Shown in pieces: positions 8,900-17,509 of a stretch of 64,000 nt of DNA (its first letter is position 1; the number at the start of each line of letters is the position of its first letter). Both the position numbers and the translations under genes were made by a program. The notes under the pieces were generated by a model. The model was not told the origin of the DNA. It did not search any database and saw nothing but the letters and a program-made list of their open reading frames with translations. Source of the DNA: Treponema sp. OMZ 787 (lineage in GTDB: Bacteria > Spirochaetota > Spirochaetia > Treponematales > Treponemataceae); assembly GCF_024181225.1 (NCBI RefSeq), contig NZ_CP051198.1, positions 620,001 to 684,000 on the forward strand, given 5' to 3'.

Positions 8900-9622
8900 T
8901 TGAGTAAACTATTTGTTGTAGGTATCGGCCCCGGCGGGCCGGAACAGATGTCGGTTCAGGCTGTCGAAGCCTTAAAAGAATCCGAAATAATCGTAGGCTA
9001 TTCTGGCTATATTGAATATGTAAAACCCCTTATCGAAGGAAAGGAAGTTTTTCAAACCGGAATGACCGGCGAAATTGAAAGATGTAAGTATGCGGTTTCA
9101 AAAGTAAAAGAAGGAAAAACCGTAAGCATTATAAGCACGGGAGACGCCGGGCTTTACGGAATGGCAGGCCCAATCTTGGAGCTTGCTCCCGATTTAAATG
9201 TCGAAATAGTTCCGGGCATCTCCGCCGCCTTTGCTGCGGCTTCACGGCTGGGTGCTCCCCTGATGCACGATACGGCTCTTATCAGCCTTTCCGACAGGCT
9301 CACCGATTACGAGGTTATAAAAAAAAGGCTCAAGCTGGCAGCCGAGGGCGATTTTGTAATAGCTCTTTACAATCCCAAATCTAAAACTCGAATCCGTTAT
9401 ATCGAAGAAGCCGTAAATATAATCTTAAAATTCAGATCTCCTAAAACGCCTGCGGGCATAGTAAAAAATGCCTGCCGTAATAATGAAGAAGTTATTGTCA
9501 CCGAGCTTCAAAAAATAAATTACGATGAAATCGATATGTTCACCCTCATCATCATCGGGAACAGCAACACCTATATTCAAAACGGAAAAATAATTACCCC
9601 GCGAGGATATAAGATTAAATGA
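8900..9622 (+). CDS. cobJ: Precorrin-3B/cobalt-factor III C17-methyltransferase
   Basis: A 240-residue tetrapyrrole methylase. The N-terminus FVVGIGPGGPEQMS is the family's first SAM-binding loop. ISTGDAGLYGMAGPILEL and VEIVPGISAAFAAASRLGAP are the second and third conserved blocks, and the GAPLMHD segment is typical for CobJ/CbiH. The enzyme methylates C17 with ring contraction in corrin synthesis. Start is a TTG preceded by AAAGGA. The stop overlaps the next start (ATGA), so translation is coupled to cobK. No other methylases of the pathway are present in the window. Confidence 0.9.
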   Translation: MSKLFVVGIGPGGPEQMSVQAVEALKESEIIVGYSGYIEYVKPLIEGKEVFQTGMTGEIERCKYAVSKVKEGKTVSIISTGDAGLYGMAGPILELAPDLNVEIVPGISAAFAAASRLGAPLMHDTALISLSDRLTDYEVIKKRLKLAAEGDFVIALYNPKSKTRIRYIEEAVNIILKFRSPKTPAGIVKNACRNNEEVIVTELQKINYDEIDMFTLIIIGNSNTYIQNGKIITPRGYKIK

Positions 9623-10377
9623 TCTGGATTATAGGCGGAACGACAGAGGCCGGAAGCCTTGCCGACTTTTTAAAGGAAAAAAATGCACCCTATATAATGA
9701 GCGTTGCAACGGAAGAAAGCAGGGATTTTTTTAAAAACCATAAACTTAAGGTCGGCAGAATGGATGCCCTTCAAATGGAACAATTTTGTCTTGAAGAAAA
9801 AATAAACCTCATTGCCGATTTAAGCCATCCTTATGCCCTAATCGTTTCTCAAAATGCAAAAAAAACCGCACAAAACTTGAACATAAAATATTTGCGCTTT
9901 ACCCGCGGAGCTTCTCAATCCTCAACCGATTTTGACCAAAGCAATTTTTATACCTTTGATGACATGGAAGGCCTTTGCTCATTTTTAAAAGAATTAAAAT
10001 CTTCTGTTGTTTTTTTTACGACAGGTTCTAAAACCGTTTCGGACTTTGAAGCTTTCCGCTCCTCGAACCGCTTTGTATATAGAATTTTACCCACGGTTGA
10101 CAGCATCGAAAAATGTAAAAATGCGGGAGTAGCGACTCAGGACATAATTGCCATGACCGGCCCCTTTTCCCAAAATTTAAATGAGGCTATGTTTAAAGAA
10201 TACGGAGCCTCCTATGTTGTGATGAAGGACAGCGGAGATGCCGGAGGCACAAGGGAAAAGCTCGCCGCCTGTGAAGCTCTAAATATAATAGCCTTAATTC
10301 TCGGACGCGGAAACGAAGAGGGCATAAACGAATTTGAAGAATTTAAAAAAGAGGTTTTAAAGTATGGACATGCTTAG
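9619..10377 (+). CDS. cobK: Precorrin-6A (cobalt-precorrin-6A) reductase
   Basis: The 252-residue product starts with IWIIGGTTEAGSLADFL, a Rossmann-like dinucleotide site, and has the family blocks LIADLSHPYA, LRFTRGA, VVFFTTGSKTVSDF, RILPTVDSI and MTGPFSQNLNEAMFKEYGAS. It reduces the precorrin-6A macrocycle with a nicotinamide nucleotide. The start overlaps the cobJ stop by 4 bases and its own end overlaps the ABC ATPase gene by 14 bases, so the three form a tight operon. Confidence 0.9.
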   Translation: MIWIIGGTTEAGSLADFLKEKNAPYIMSVATEESRDFFKNHKLKVGRMDALQMEQFCLEEKINLIADLSHPYALIVSQNAKKTAQNLNIKYLRFTRGASQSSTDFDQSNFYTFDDMEGLCSFLKELKSSVVFFTTGSKTVSDFEAFRSSNRFVYRILPTVDSIEKCKNAGVATQDIIAMTGPFSQNLNEAMFKEYGASYVVMKDSGDAGGTREKLAACEALNIIALILGRGNEEGINEFEEFKKEVLKYGHA

Positions 10378-11131
10378 GATAGAGGATTTAAGCCTTTCCT
10401 ACGGAGACAAACCTGTTGTTCAAAATTTAAACCTAAGGGTAAAAAAGGGGCAGGCGGTTTCGATAATCGGGCCCAATGCTTCGGGAAAGTCTACCATTTT
10501 AAAAAGCATAGCAGGAATTATAAAACCTGCCGGCGGTAAAATCTTTATCGAAGAAAAAGACATCTCAAAAATGGATTCCAAAAGATTAGCCCAAAAGGTT
10601 TCTATTCTTTTGCAGCAAAACAGAACGCCCGACGATATAAGCGTTGAAGAGTTGGTCTATTTCGGCCGCTATCCGCGGAAAAAATGGTTTGAGGGTTTTG
10701 AATCTTCCGATAAAAAGATAATAGAAGAAGCTATGAAGCTTACAAATACCTTTGCTTTGCGGGACAAAACCTTGGAAACACTGTCCGGCGGCGAAAGACA
10801 AAGAGCTTGGATAGCCATGGCCCTTGCCCAAGAGCCCGATATCCTTTTATTCGATGAGCCTACGACCTATCTGGATTTGGCTCATCAAATAGAATTCTTG
10901 GAGCTTGTAAACCGTTTAAACAAGGAAACGAGGGTTACGGTAGTCTTGGTTCTTCACGATTTAAATCAAGCAGCCCGTTACGGCAACTACCTTTTTGCTA
11001 TGAAAGACGGCCGACTCTTTGCCCAAGGCAGTCCCCAAGAGGTTCTTACCCCTCAAAATATTTTAAGTATCTATAACATAGAGGCTGATATCATCAATAG
11101 ACCCGACAGATTGGTCGTAATTCCAAGATAA
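10364..11131 (+). CDS. ABC transporter ATPase, FecE/BtuD-like (iron complex or cobalamin type)
   Basis: A 255-residue ATPase: Walker A GPNASGKST near residue 36-44, Q-loop LLQQNRTPDDISVEELV, signature LSGGERQRAWIAMALAQ, Walker B ILLFDEPTTYLDLAHQIEF and switch His in LVLHDLNQAARYG. The DLAHQ and V-x-x-LVxxGRxP-like segments are typical for iron-siderophore and vitamin B12 importers. The gene overlaps cobK, so a corrinoid or cobalt-linked substrate is likely. Its permease and binding protein are not next to it; they would have to be encoded elsewhere. ATG at 10370 is an alternative start. Confidence 0.88.
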   Translation: MDMLRIEDLSLSYGDKPVVQNLNLRVKKGQAVSIIGPNASGKSTILKSIAGIIKPAGGKIFIEEKDISKMDSKRLAQKVSILLQQNRTPDDISVEELVYFGRYPRKKWFEGFESSDKKIIEEAMKLTNTFALRDKTLETLSGGERQRAWIAMALAQEPDILLFDEPTTYLDLAHQIEFLELVNRLNKETRVTVVLVLHDLNQAARYGNYLFAMKDGRLFAQGSPQEVLTPQNILSIYNIEADIINRPDRLVVIPR

Positions 11132-11229
11132 TGCATAGATAAACGCCGCTGCAATCTGGTTTACAAACTATGGAGAAATATGAGAGTGGAAAAATGTTTA
11201 ATTTAATCTAAAATTATAGAATTACGGAC

Positions 11230-11258
11230 TTGAAAAACATGATTTTTTGAGGTAGTAT
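11230..11258 (+). promoter_or_regulatory. Promoter in the left flank of the gene cassette
   Basis: TTGAAA (11230-11235) and TAGTAT (11253-11258) are spaced by 17 bases. The predicted start site, near 11265, lies before the cassette boundary at 11278/11279, so a promoter outside the cassette would read into its gene, as the Pc promoter does in integrons. Confidence 0.55.
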
Positions 11259-11278
11259 TTGGACGGGTTGAATGTATG

Positions 11279-12307
11279 TTAGAACGACGCCTATCGGCGC
11301 GAGGAGAAAAGAATGAGAAAAGTAGTATTGGTGATTGTTTTATTTTTTTCAGTTAATTGCCTGTTTTCTGAAAAGAATAAATATTTTTTTTATGTTCCGT
11401 CAACTGAAGAAATGCAGGTTTATTTTAGTATGAAGAATTACCTTTCAGAATGGGATGCCGGCAAACGTGTAGTAGATGATTTAACTTTCGATAAAATATA
11501 TCAAAATAATATTGGAAAAGAAACGATAAATAGTCTACTACTTGAAAGTTTTTTTAGAAATACACGAAATGCCAAGATACAACAGCAATTAAAAAAATAT
11601 ATAAAATCCAATAAAATTGACTCATCATTTTCAAAAGCAATAGTAAAGAAAATTGATTCAAAATTAGAAAAACAAAAGACATCAGAAAAAGAAGTATGGA
11701 GATATAATTATGATGATAAGGAATTTGATGAGAATATAAATTTATTCAATTTTAGAGAAGCGAATGTGTTTAATAATAAACTCGGTATGCTGCTCTTTGA
11801 TAATGATTGGAATCAAATTTCTTTTAGTCAAAAAGAAAAGACTTCCGAAGATAAATTTTTTCTGATTTACGGAGGTGGTACAAACTCAATAACAATTAAT
11901 TTCTATGAGAAAAATGGAGTAAAGAGAGAAGATTTGGATGTTGCGATGAACCAAGGCTATTATAAAAACAGACATCCAAATAATTGGCAGTCAATAGAGT
12001 TGGAGCGTGAAGGAATTTTATGGAATTGTGGAGCCGATAAATATATTATTGCTTTCGGAAGTGACCCGGAAGGTAGTTCAGCAACCTTTAATGCATATCT
12101 TTATGATGAAAAAGAAAAAAGATTATATTTGATGAGTACATCAATGAATTTTTCAAATATCAATATGTTTTATTCTGAAAGATATAGAATATATAATTAT
12201 TTACTTTTCAATTCATTGTTTTGTTTTATAAATAAAAAATAATCAGTTCTAACACTCATATTCAACCTGCCATTGCGGAGGAGCCGCAAATGCAGGTTAA
12301 GCGAATG
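11279..12307 (+). mobile_element. Solitary integron-type gene cassette
   Basis: The left edge is GTTAGAAC at 11278-11285, fitting the GTTRRRY core where integron integrases cut after the G. The right edge is an attC-like site starting with GTTCTAAC (12246-12253), the exact reverse complement of that left edge, as expected when a circular cassette with one attC is opened at its R' box. The one gene inside starts 35 bases from the left edge, and its stop is 3 bases before the attC, the compact layout typical of cassettes. No integrase gene is in the window. Confidence 0.7.
11313..12242 (+). CDS. Secreted protein of unknown function carried by the gene cassette
   Basis: I do not recognise the family. 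The 309-residue product has a clear signal peptide (MRKVVLVIVLFFSVNCLFSE, cleavage likely after about residue 19; the Cys at 16 is not in a good lipobox). The mature part is rich in Lys, Asn, Asp and Tyr with no membrane segment. A central stretch of charged residues precedes a beta-rich C-terminal half (for example GGGTNSITINFYE and YIIAFGSDPEGSSATFNAYL). GAGGAG lies just before the ATG. The gene fills the cassette almost edge to edge. Base composition is more AT-rich than the cob genes beside it, in keeping with transfer. Confidence 0.75.
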   Translation: MRKVVLVIVLFFSVNCLFSEKNKYFFYVPSTEEMQVYFSMKNYLSEWDAGKRVVDDLTFDKIYQNNIGKETINSLLLESFFRNTRNAKIQQQLKKYIKSNKIDSSFSKAIVKKIDSKLEKQKTSEKEVWRYNYDDKEFDENINLFNFREANVFNNKLGMLLFDNDWNQISFSQKEKTSEDKFFLIYGGGTNSITINFYEKNGVKREDLDVAMNQGYYKNRHPNNWQSIELEREGILWNCGADKYIIAFGSDPEGSSATFNAYLYDEKEKRLYLMSTSMNFSNINMFYSERYRIYNYLLFNSLFCFINKK

Positions 12308-12313
12308 CTAGAC
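12246..12313 (+). other. attC recombination site of the cassette
   Basis: The site is about 68 bases: R'' GTTCTAAC (12246-12253), an arm with AACCTGC pairing to GCAGGTT (about 12265-12271 and 12292-12298), a short apical stem CATTGCGG/CCGCAAATG closed by AGGAG, and a right core GCTAGAC (12307-12313). The right core departs from GTTRRRY by one base, which fits insertion into a non-integron secondary target. In the circular form the right core would be the cassette's own TTAGAAC after G, giving a perfect 8-base pair with R''. Confidence 0.65.
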
Positions 12314-12429
12314 GACAGCCCTCTGAGCCGGTAAAGTAATATAAATGTACAAATAAACCGTTTTATTGTCGGCAAAATAAAATTGAATTTAAATACATAA
12401 ATCCGCTTTATATATTGCCGATAATGTGT

Positions 12430-12435
12430 TATAAT
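12430..12435 (+). promoter_or_regulatory. -10 box of the Fic gene, leaderless arrangement
   Basis: TATAAT ends 7 bases before the ATG at 12443, and the bases between (attacct) have no ribosome-binding site. The -35 (TTTATA, 12407-12412) is weak with a 17-base spacer. Confidence 0.5.
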
Positions 12436-12442
12436 ATTACCT

Positions 12443-13345
12443 ATGAATAAGATAAAATACATATCTGTTAAAGAAACTGCAAAGCGCTGGCAAATCAGTG
12501 AACGTAGTGTAAGAAATTACTGCTTGCAGGGTAGAATTGCGGGGGCTCTATTAGAAGGTAAAACATGGAAAATCCCTTCCGATGTAGAAAAGCCTCATCG
12601 AAAAACTCGTCATACAGCAAAACAGGATACTCTTTTATCGTTTCTTAAACGTGAAAAGGATGCCGGTCTGAAAGGCGGAATTTATCACAAAATTCAGATT
12701 GATCTTACTTATAATTCAAATCACATCGAAGGTTCAAAACTTACCCACGAGCAAACCCGCTTTATTTTTGAAACAAGAACTCTTGGCGTTACAGATGACG
12801 TTGTTAGAGTTGATGATATTGTTGAAACAGTCAATCATTTTCATTGTATTGATTTAATAATAGAAGGTGCACATACGAAACTTTCAGAAAGTTTTATAAA
12901 ACAGCTTCATTATGTTCTAAAGTACGGTACAACTGACAGCCGGAAATCATGGTTTAAGGTTGGGGATTATAAAATGCTGGAAAACGAAGTGGGCGGCGAT
13001 GAAACTACAAAACCTGCGGATGTTGCAGCAGAGATGAAAGCATTATTAACGAAATACAATTTAAAAGCTAAAATCACTTTTGATGACATCTTAGATTTTC
13101 ATGTCCGGTTTGAAGCTATTCATCCATTTCAAGACGGTAATGGCCGTATTGGAAGATTAATAATTTTCAAAGAATGTCTTAAACATAATATTGTCCCTTT
13201 TATAATTACTGAAGAACTAAAAATTTACTATTATAGAGGAATTAAAAAGTGGAAAAATGAAAGAGGTTATTTAAGAGACACTTGTCTTACCGGACAGGAT
13301 TTAATGAAACAATGTTTGGATTATTTCAGTATTATTTATGATTAA
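12443..13345 (+). CDS. Fic family protein with N-terminal helix-turn-helix
   Basis: A 300-residue protein in two parts. Residues about 6-50 form a MerR/excisionase-like HTH (ISVKETAKRWQISERSVRNY, then GRIAGALLEGKTWKIP). Residues about 75-300 are a Fic domain with the catalytic motif HPFQDGNGRIGR. Upstream of it, SNHIEG (residues 92-97, Glu96) fits the inhibitory motif (S/T)xxxE(G/N) of class II Fic proteins, so the enzyme is probably self-inhibited AMP transferase. Targets are unknown; the HTH suggests DNA binding or self-regulation. No antitoxin gene lies beside it, which agrees with a built-in inhibitory helix. It sits directly after the cassette's attC but has no attC of its own. Confidence 0.9.
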   Translation: MNKIKYISVKETAKRWQISERSVRNYCLQGRIAGALLEGKTWKIPSDVEKPHRKTRHTAKQDTLLSFLKREKDAGLKGGIYHKIQIDLTYNSNHIEGSKLTHEQTRFIFETRTLGVTDDVVRVDDIVETVNHFHCIDLIIEGAHTKLSESFIKQLHYVLKYGTTDSRKSWFKVGDYKMLENEVGGDETTKPADVAAEMKALLTKYNLKAKITFDDILDFHVRFEAIHPFQDGNGRIGRLIIFKECLKHNIVPFIITEELKIYYYRGIKKWKNERGYLRDTCLTGQDLMKQCLDYFSIIYD

Positions 13346-13423
13346 TTATTATTTTAATTAATAGTGCTTGCATGGTTTTGCAATAAAAATCTTAAAAAAT
13401 ACGCTATGATTTTTCAAAACCCC

Positions 13424-13452
13424 TTGACCCTTTTTTTTTCTATTAGTATCTT
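13424..13452 (+). promoter_or_regulatory. Promoter of the grpE-dnaK operon
   Basis: TTGACC (13424-13429) and TATCTT (13447-13452) are 17 bases apart, about 35 bases before the grpE ATG. No CIRCE inverted repeat (TTAGCACTC-N9-GAGTGCTAA) is seen, so HrcA-type control is not supported here. Confidence 0.55.
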
Positions 13453-13486
13453 CTATCTTGTAAGACAAAATGTAGTTGGAGTTCAA

Positions 13487-14251
13487 ATGAGTAAGAATCA
13501 TGAAAAGCAGGCCGAAAAAAAACAGGCGGAGAAGGAAGAACTTGAAAAAGACCTTCAGCCTAAAGATGAGCCGCCTGTGAAAGATGAACAAGGGGCCGGA
13601 TGCGGTTTTGAAGCTTCAAAAGAAAGCCCTCAAGAAGAAAAAGCAGAGCACAGCACTTCTTCCGGCGAAACATGCGGAAAAGAAACAGAAAATGATAAGG
13701 CTTCTGAGCTTGAAAAAAAGATAGAAGAATTGGAAGCCCAATGTAAGGACTGGCAGGATCAGTATTTACGAAAGGCTGCGGATTTTGAAAACTACCGCAA
13801 GCGTATGATTAGGGAAAAGCAGGAAGCTATAGACTATGCAAACAGCAATCTGCTTTTGGATCTTGTACAGGTTCTGGATGATTTTGACAGAGCTATTGAT
13901 GCAGGTAATAATGCCGGCAAAAATCAAGGCGGAGAGACCGCAAACAATGCCTTTGTTGAAGGTGTTGTGATGATAAAGAACCAGATGGTTTCTATGCTGA
14001 GCTCAAAGTACGGTCTTAGCTATTACCCTGCAAAGGGAGAAGCCTTCGACCCCAACCTTCACGAAGCCGTTTCGATGATTCAATCGCCCGATGTAAAAGA
14101 GGCTGTTGTAGGGGAAGAGCTCCAAAAAGGTTATAAGCTAAAAGAACGAGTGATCCGTCACTCCAAGGTAATGGTCTTAATGCCTGCCGAAAAGCAGGAT
14201 GAAAAAGAGGCGGAAGAAAACGAAACCGCCGATAAAACAAACGAAAATTAG
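13487..14251 (+). CDS. grpE: GrpE nucleotide exchange factor
   Basis: Start set at ATG 13487 (MSKNHEKQ), which has GGAG 8 bases upstream; the open frame extends back to 13364 but includes the promoter. The product is 254 residues. An acidic, Lys/Glu-rich low-complexity N-terminus (about 1-75) leads into a long coiled coil (LEKKIEELEAQCKDWQDQYL, then RKAADFENYRKRM, the family hallmark) and a C-terminal beta domain ending RVIRHSKVMVLMP. It releases ADP from DnaK. The long charged N-terminus exceeds that of E. coli GrpE. First gene of grpE-dnaK-dnaJ; dnaK follows after 19 bases. Confidence 0.95.
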   Translation: MSKNHEKQAEKKQAEKEELEKDLQPKDEPPVKDEQGAGCGFEASKESPQEEKAEHSTSSGETCGKETENDKASELEKKIEELEAQCKDWQDQYLRKAADFENYRKRMIREKQEAIDYANSNLLLDLVQVLDDFDRAIDAGNNAGKNQGGETANNAFVEGVVMIKNQMVSMLSSKYGLSYYPAKGEAFDPNLHEAVSMIQSPDVKEAVVGEELQKGYKLKERVIRHSKVMVLMPAEKQDEKEAEENETADKTNEN

Positions 14252-14270
14252 GTTATAGGAGATATTGAAA

Positions 14271-16217
14271 ATGGGAAAGATTATTGGAATTGACTTAGGA
14301 ACAACAAACTCTTGTGTATCGGTAATGGAAGGCGGCGAACCCATCGTTATACCGAACTCTGAAGGCGGAAGAACAACTCCGTCCATTGTAGGCTTTACCT
14401 CAAAAGATGAAAGGGTTGTAGGCCAGCCTGCAAAAAACCAAATGATTACCAACCCCGAAAGAACGGTTTACTCGGTAAAACGCTTTATCGGACACCGCTA
14501 CAATGAACTCACAGACGAGTTAAAGCGGGTTCCCTACAAAATCGTACCTCAGGGCGATGATGTAAGAATCGACATTGACGGAAAACTTTATTCCACACAG
14601 GAAATTTCCGCCTTTATTCTGCAAAAAATGAAAAAAACAGCCGAAGACTATCTCGGCGAAACCGTAACCGACGCCGTTATAACTGTTCCGGCTTATTTTA
14701 ATGATGCTCAAAGGCAAGCAACAAAGGATGCAGGAAAAATCGCCGGTTTGGAAGTAAAGCGGATTATAAACGAGCCCACAGCCGCTTCCTTGGCCTTCGG
14801 TTTTAATAAGGACTCCAAAAAAGAAAAAACAATCGCCGTATACGACCTTGGAGGAGGAACCTTCGATATTTCTATTCTCGAACTTGGTGACGGTGTTTTT
14901 GAAGTAAAATCCACAAACGGAGATACCCACTTAGGCGGTGACGACTTCGATAACCGAATAGTAAACTGGCTTGTTGACGAGTTCAAAAAGGATACCGGTA
15001 TCGACCTTTCTAAGGATAGAATGGCCTTACAGCGCTTGCGCGAAGCTGCCGAAAAGGCAAAGATTGAGCTTTCTTCAGTTGCAAATGCCGATATAAACTT
15101 GCCCTTTATCACAGCCGATGCAAACGGGCCTAAGCACTTACAAAAGAGCTTATCCAGGGCTAAGTTCGAGCAGATGACCGAAGACCTCTTTGAAAGAACA
15201 AAGGAGCCTTGCCGCAAAGCATTGAAGGATGCCGGTATTTCTCCCGACAAAATCGATGAAATTCTTCTGGTCGGCGGTTCAACCCGAATGCCCAAAATTT
15301 TACAGATTATCAAAGAAATTTTCGGTAAAGAGGGCTCTAAGAGCGTAAACCCCGATGAGGCCGTAGCAATGGGAGCCGCTATACAGGGCGGTATCTTGGG
15401 CGGAGACGTTAAAGATGTTCTTCTCTTGGATGTTACTCCTCTTTCATTGGGTATCGAGACAATGGGCGGTGTATTTACTCCCCTTATCAACAGAAATACC
15501 ACTATTCCGACAAGAAAAAGTCAGGTCTTCTCGACAGCTGCCGACGGACAGACTGCCGTTTCCATCCATGTATTGCAGGGTGAGCGCGGTATGGCCAGCC
15601 AGAACAGAACTCTCGGCAACTTTGACCTCGTAGGTATTCCTCCGGCACCCCGCGGTGTTCCGCAGATTGAAGTTACCTTCGATATTGATGCTAACGGTAT
15701 CGTTCACGTTTCGGCTAAAGACCTCGGAACAGGAAAAGAACAGCACATCCGTATCGAAAGCTCCAGCGGTCTAAGTGAGAGCGAAATCGACAGAATGGTT
15801 AAAGAGGCTGAGGCCAATGCCGAAAACGATAAGCTCGAAAGAGAAAAGGTTGAGGCAAAAAATAATGCAGACTCTCTTATTTATCAAACCGAAAAAACTC
15901 TCAAAGAAATGGGAGACAAGATAGGGGCTGCCGATAAGCAGCAGATTGAAACTGCAATAGCCGATTTAAAACAGTCTCTTACTTCGGATAATACGGCCGA
16001 CATTAAGGCAAAGACCGAAAGCCTCCAGCAGGCAGCCTATAAGATTGCAGAAGAAATGTACAAGCAGCAAGGAGCTCAAGCAGGAGCAGATCCCAACGCA
16101 GGAGCTCAGGGTGCTCAGCAGGGCGGCCCCAATTACGGTGCTTCCGGAGCAGGCCCCAACACCGGTACAGCCGATGATGTTGACTATGAAGTCGTAAATG
16201 ATGATAATGATAAATAA
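14271..16217 (+). CDS. dnaK: Chaperone DnaK (Hsp70)
   Basis: The ATG at 14271 gives [19 protein letters not shown], the standard Hsp70 N-terminus, with AGGAG 9 bases upstream; a TTG at 14265 is less likely. The 648-residue protein shows the ATPase blocks ([28 protein letters not shown]), the substrate-binding beta domain ([17 protein letters not shown]) and a Gly/Ala/Gln-rich C-terminal tail ending with acidic residues. It is the central ATP-dependent folding chaperone. A hairpin of 9 base pairs follows the stop before dnaJ and may lower dnaJ expression. Confidence 0.98.
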   Translation: MGKIIGIDLGTTNSCVSVMEGGEPIVIPNSEGGRTTPSIVGFTSKDERVVGQPAKNQMITNPERTVYSVKRFIGHRYNELTDELKRVPYKIVPQGDDVRIDIDGKLYSTQEISAFILQKMKKTAEDYLGETVTDAVITVPAYFNDAQRQATKDAGKIAGLEVKRIINEPTAASLAFGFNKDSKKEKTIAVYDLGGGTFDISILELGDGVFEVKSTNGDTHLGGDDFDNRIVNWLVDEFKKDTGIDLSKDRMALQRLREAAEKAKIELSSVANADINLPFITADANGPKHLQKSLSRAKFEQMTEDLFERTKEPCRKALKDAGISPDKIDEILLVGGSTRMPKILQIIKEIFGKEGSKSVNPDEAVAMGAAIQGGILGGDVKDVLLLDVTPLSLGIETMGGVFTPLINRNTTIPTRKSQVFSTAADGQTAVSIHVLQGERGMASQNRTLGNFDLVGIPPAPRGVPQIEVTFDIDANGIVHVSAKDLGTGKEQHIRIESSSGLSESEIDRMVKEAEANAENDKLEREKVEAKNNADSLIYQTEKTLKEMGDKIGAADKQQIETAIADLKQSLTSDNTADIKAKTESLQQAAYKIAEEMYKQQGAQAGADPNAGAQGAQQGGPNYGASGAGPNTGTADDVDYEVVNDDNDK

Positions 16218-16237
16218 ATAGACAAAAGAACTAAAAG

Positions 16238-16266
16238 AGCGGAGAAGAGTATATCTTTTCTCCGCT
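16238..16266 (+). terminator. Hairpin between dnaK and dnaJ (possible attenuator)
   Basis: AGCGGAGAA (16238-16246) pairs perfectly with TTCTCCGCT (16258-16266). The following bases are AT-rich (taataaattttta) but not a clean U-run, so partial termination or transcript processing is more likely than a full stop. The dnaJ start is 28 bases beyond. Confidence 0.6.
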
Positions 16267-16294
16267 TAATAAATTTTTATACTGGGAGTTTTTA

Positions 16295-17431
16295 GTGTCG
16301 GCATCTAAAAGAGACTATTATGAGGTTTTAGGCGTAGATAAAAAGGCCTCAAATGACGAAATCAAAAAAGCATATCGAAAATTAGCAATCAAATATCATC
16401 CCGATAAAAACCAAGGGGATAAGGCAGCTGAAGAAAAATTTAAAGAAGCAACCGAAGCTTATGAAATTCTTATCGACGAAAAAAAGCGCAGCATGTATGA
16501 CCAATTCGGCCATGCAGGTGTAGACGGAATGTCCGGCGGCGGAGGCTATGATCCTTCAGCCTTCCAAGGTTTTGAAGACATCTTCGGAGGCGGCTTTTCC
16601 GATATTTTTGAAAATTTATTCGGGAGTGCTTTCGGCCGAAGCTCAGGCTTTGGAGGCCGTCATGCAGGACCTATGCGCGGCTCAAACCTTCGTTATGATC
16701 TTCAAATTTCTTTTGTCGATGCAGTTTACGGCAAAAAAGCCGAGTTAAGCTATACCCGCAACGAAAAATGCTCCGAATGTCACGGATCAGGCAGTGAAAG
16801 CGGCAGTTCAAAGAAGATGTGCCCTGATTGTAAGGGAACAGGACAGGTACGCCAAAGTAACGGCTTTTTTTCAATATCTAGGCCCTGTCCGACCTGCGGC
16901 GGTGAAGGCTCTATAATAGAAAAACCATGTAAAAAATGCGGCGGAAACGGCTTAGAACGAAAAAAACAGAGAATAATAGTTACCATTCCTGCCGGTGTCG
17001 AAAACGGAAAACGCATTACAATCCCAAGCCAGGGAAGTGCCGGTCAGGGCGGAGGAGACTACGGAGACCTCTTTGTATTTATCTTTGTACAAGCTCATCC
17101 TCATTTTGAGCGGAACGGAATAGACCTCTACTGTGCAGTCCCCATCTCGATGACTCAGGCTGCCTTGGGCGGAGAAATAAACATTAAATCCCTTGACGAA
17201 AAAACCTTAAAGCTTAAAATCCCTGCCGGAACGCAAAACGGAAAACTTTTAAGAATCCGGGGTGAAGGAGTTCCAACAGGTATAGGCCGAAAGGGAGATC
17301 TTTATATTCAAATTCAAGTTCAAATTCCTTCAAAGTTGTCATCAAAGTCAAAAAAACTTTTGCAGGAAATTTCCGAACTTGAGGGCGAAAATGAAAATCC
17401 AAGCCTCATAGCCTTAAAGGATTTGCCTTAA
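16295..17431 (+). CDS. dnaJ: Chaperone DnaJ (Hsp40)
   Basis: A 378-residue type I J-protein started by GTG with GGGAG upstream. It has the J domain with the HPD motif ([20 protein letters not shown]), a Gly/Phe-rich linker (about 75-125), four zinc-finger CxxCxGxG-type repeats ([32 protein letters not shown]) and the C-terminal substrate domain. It stimulates DnaK ATP hydrolysis and delivers unfolded proteins. Third gene of the chaperone operon, separated from dnaK by the hairpin. Confidence 0.97.
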   Translation: MSASKRDYYEVLGVDKKASNDEIKKAYRKLAIKYHPDKNQGDKAAEEKFKEATEAYEILIDEKKRSMYDQFGHAGVDGMSGGGGYDPSAFQGFEDIFGGGFSDIFENLFGSAFGRSSGFGGRHAGPMRGSNLRYDLQISFVDAVYGKKAELSYTRNEKCSECHGSGSESGSSKKMCPDCKGTGQVRQSNGFFSISRPCPTCGGEGSIIEKPCKKCGGNGLERKKQRIIVTIPAGVENGKRITIPSQGSAGQGGGDYGDLFVFIFVQAHPHFERNGIDLYCAVPISMTQAALGGEINIKSLDEKTLKLKIPAGTQNGKLLRIRGEGVPTGIGRKGDLYIQIQVQIPSKLSSKSKKLLQEISELEGENENPSLIALKDLP

Positions 17432-17479
17432 AATAGTCAGTTAGACTTTTTTCTACTTTATCTTTATTTTATTTTATGA

Positions 17480-17485
17480 TATAAT
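17480..17485 (+). promoter_or_regulatory. -10 box before the phosphatase gene cluster
   Basis: TATAAT lies 24 bases before the ATG at 17510 and is followed by a GGAGAGG ribosome-binding site. The -35 region is poor (TTTATC-like), so strength or activator use is uncertain. Confidence 0.4.
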
Positions 17486-17509
17486 GCCTCTTAAGCTGGA
17501 GAGGTCATA

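Noticed and set aside
8881-8900. Cobalamin riboswitch before cobJ
   Set aside because: Only 18 bases lie between the genes, too few; none was seen upstream of 7259 either.
13346-13423. A second cassette attC after the Fic gene
   Set aside because: No RYYYAAC/GTTRRRY pair or L'/L'' arms were found downstream of 13345, so the Fic gene is not called a cassette.
13364-13486. Upstream extension of grpE to 13364
   Set aside because: The stretch contains the promoter (TTGACC/TATCTT), and the ATG at 13487 has the only good ribosome-binding site.
13346-13486. CIRCE element before grpE
   Set aside because: No TTAGCACTC/GAGTGCTAA inverted repeat is present; only a short AGTGCT string occurs.
14708-15502. 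A 264-codon ORF opposite dnaK
   Set aside because: Antisense to a highly conserved gene; codon bias of dnaK keeps the opposite frame open, and nothing in the product is recognisable.
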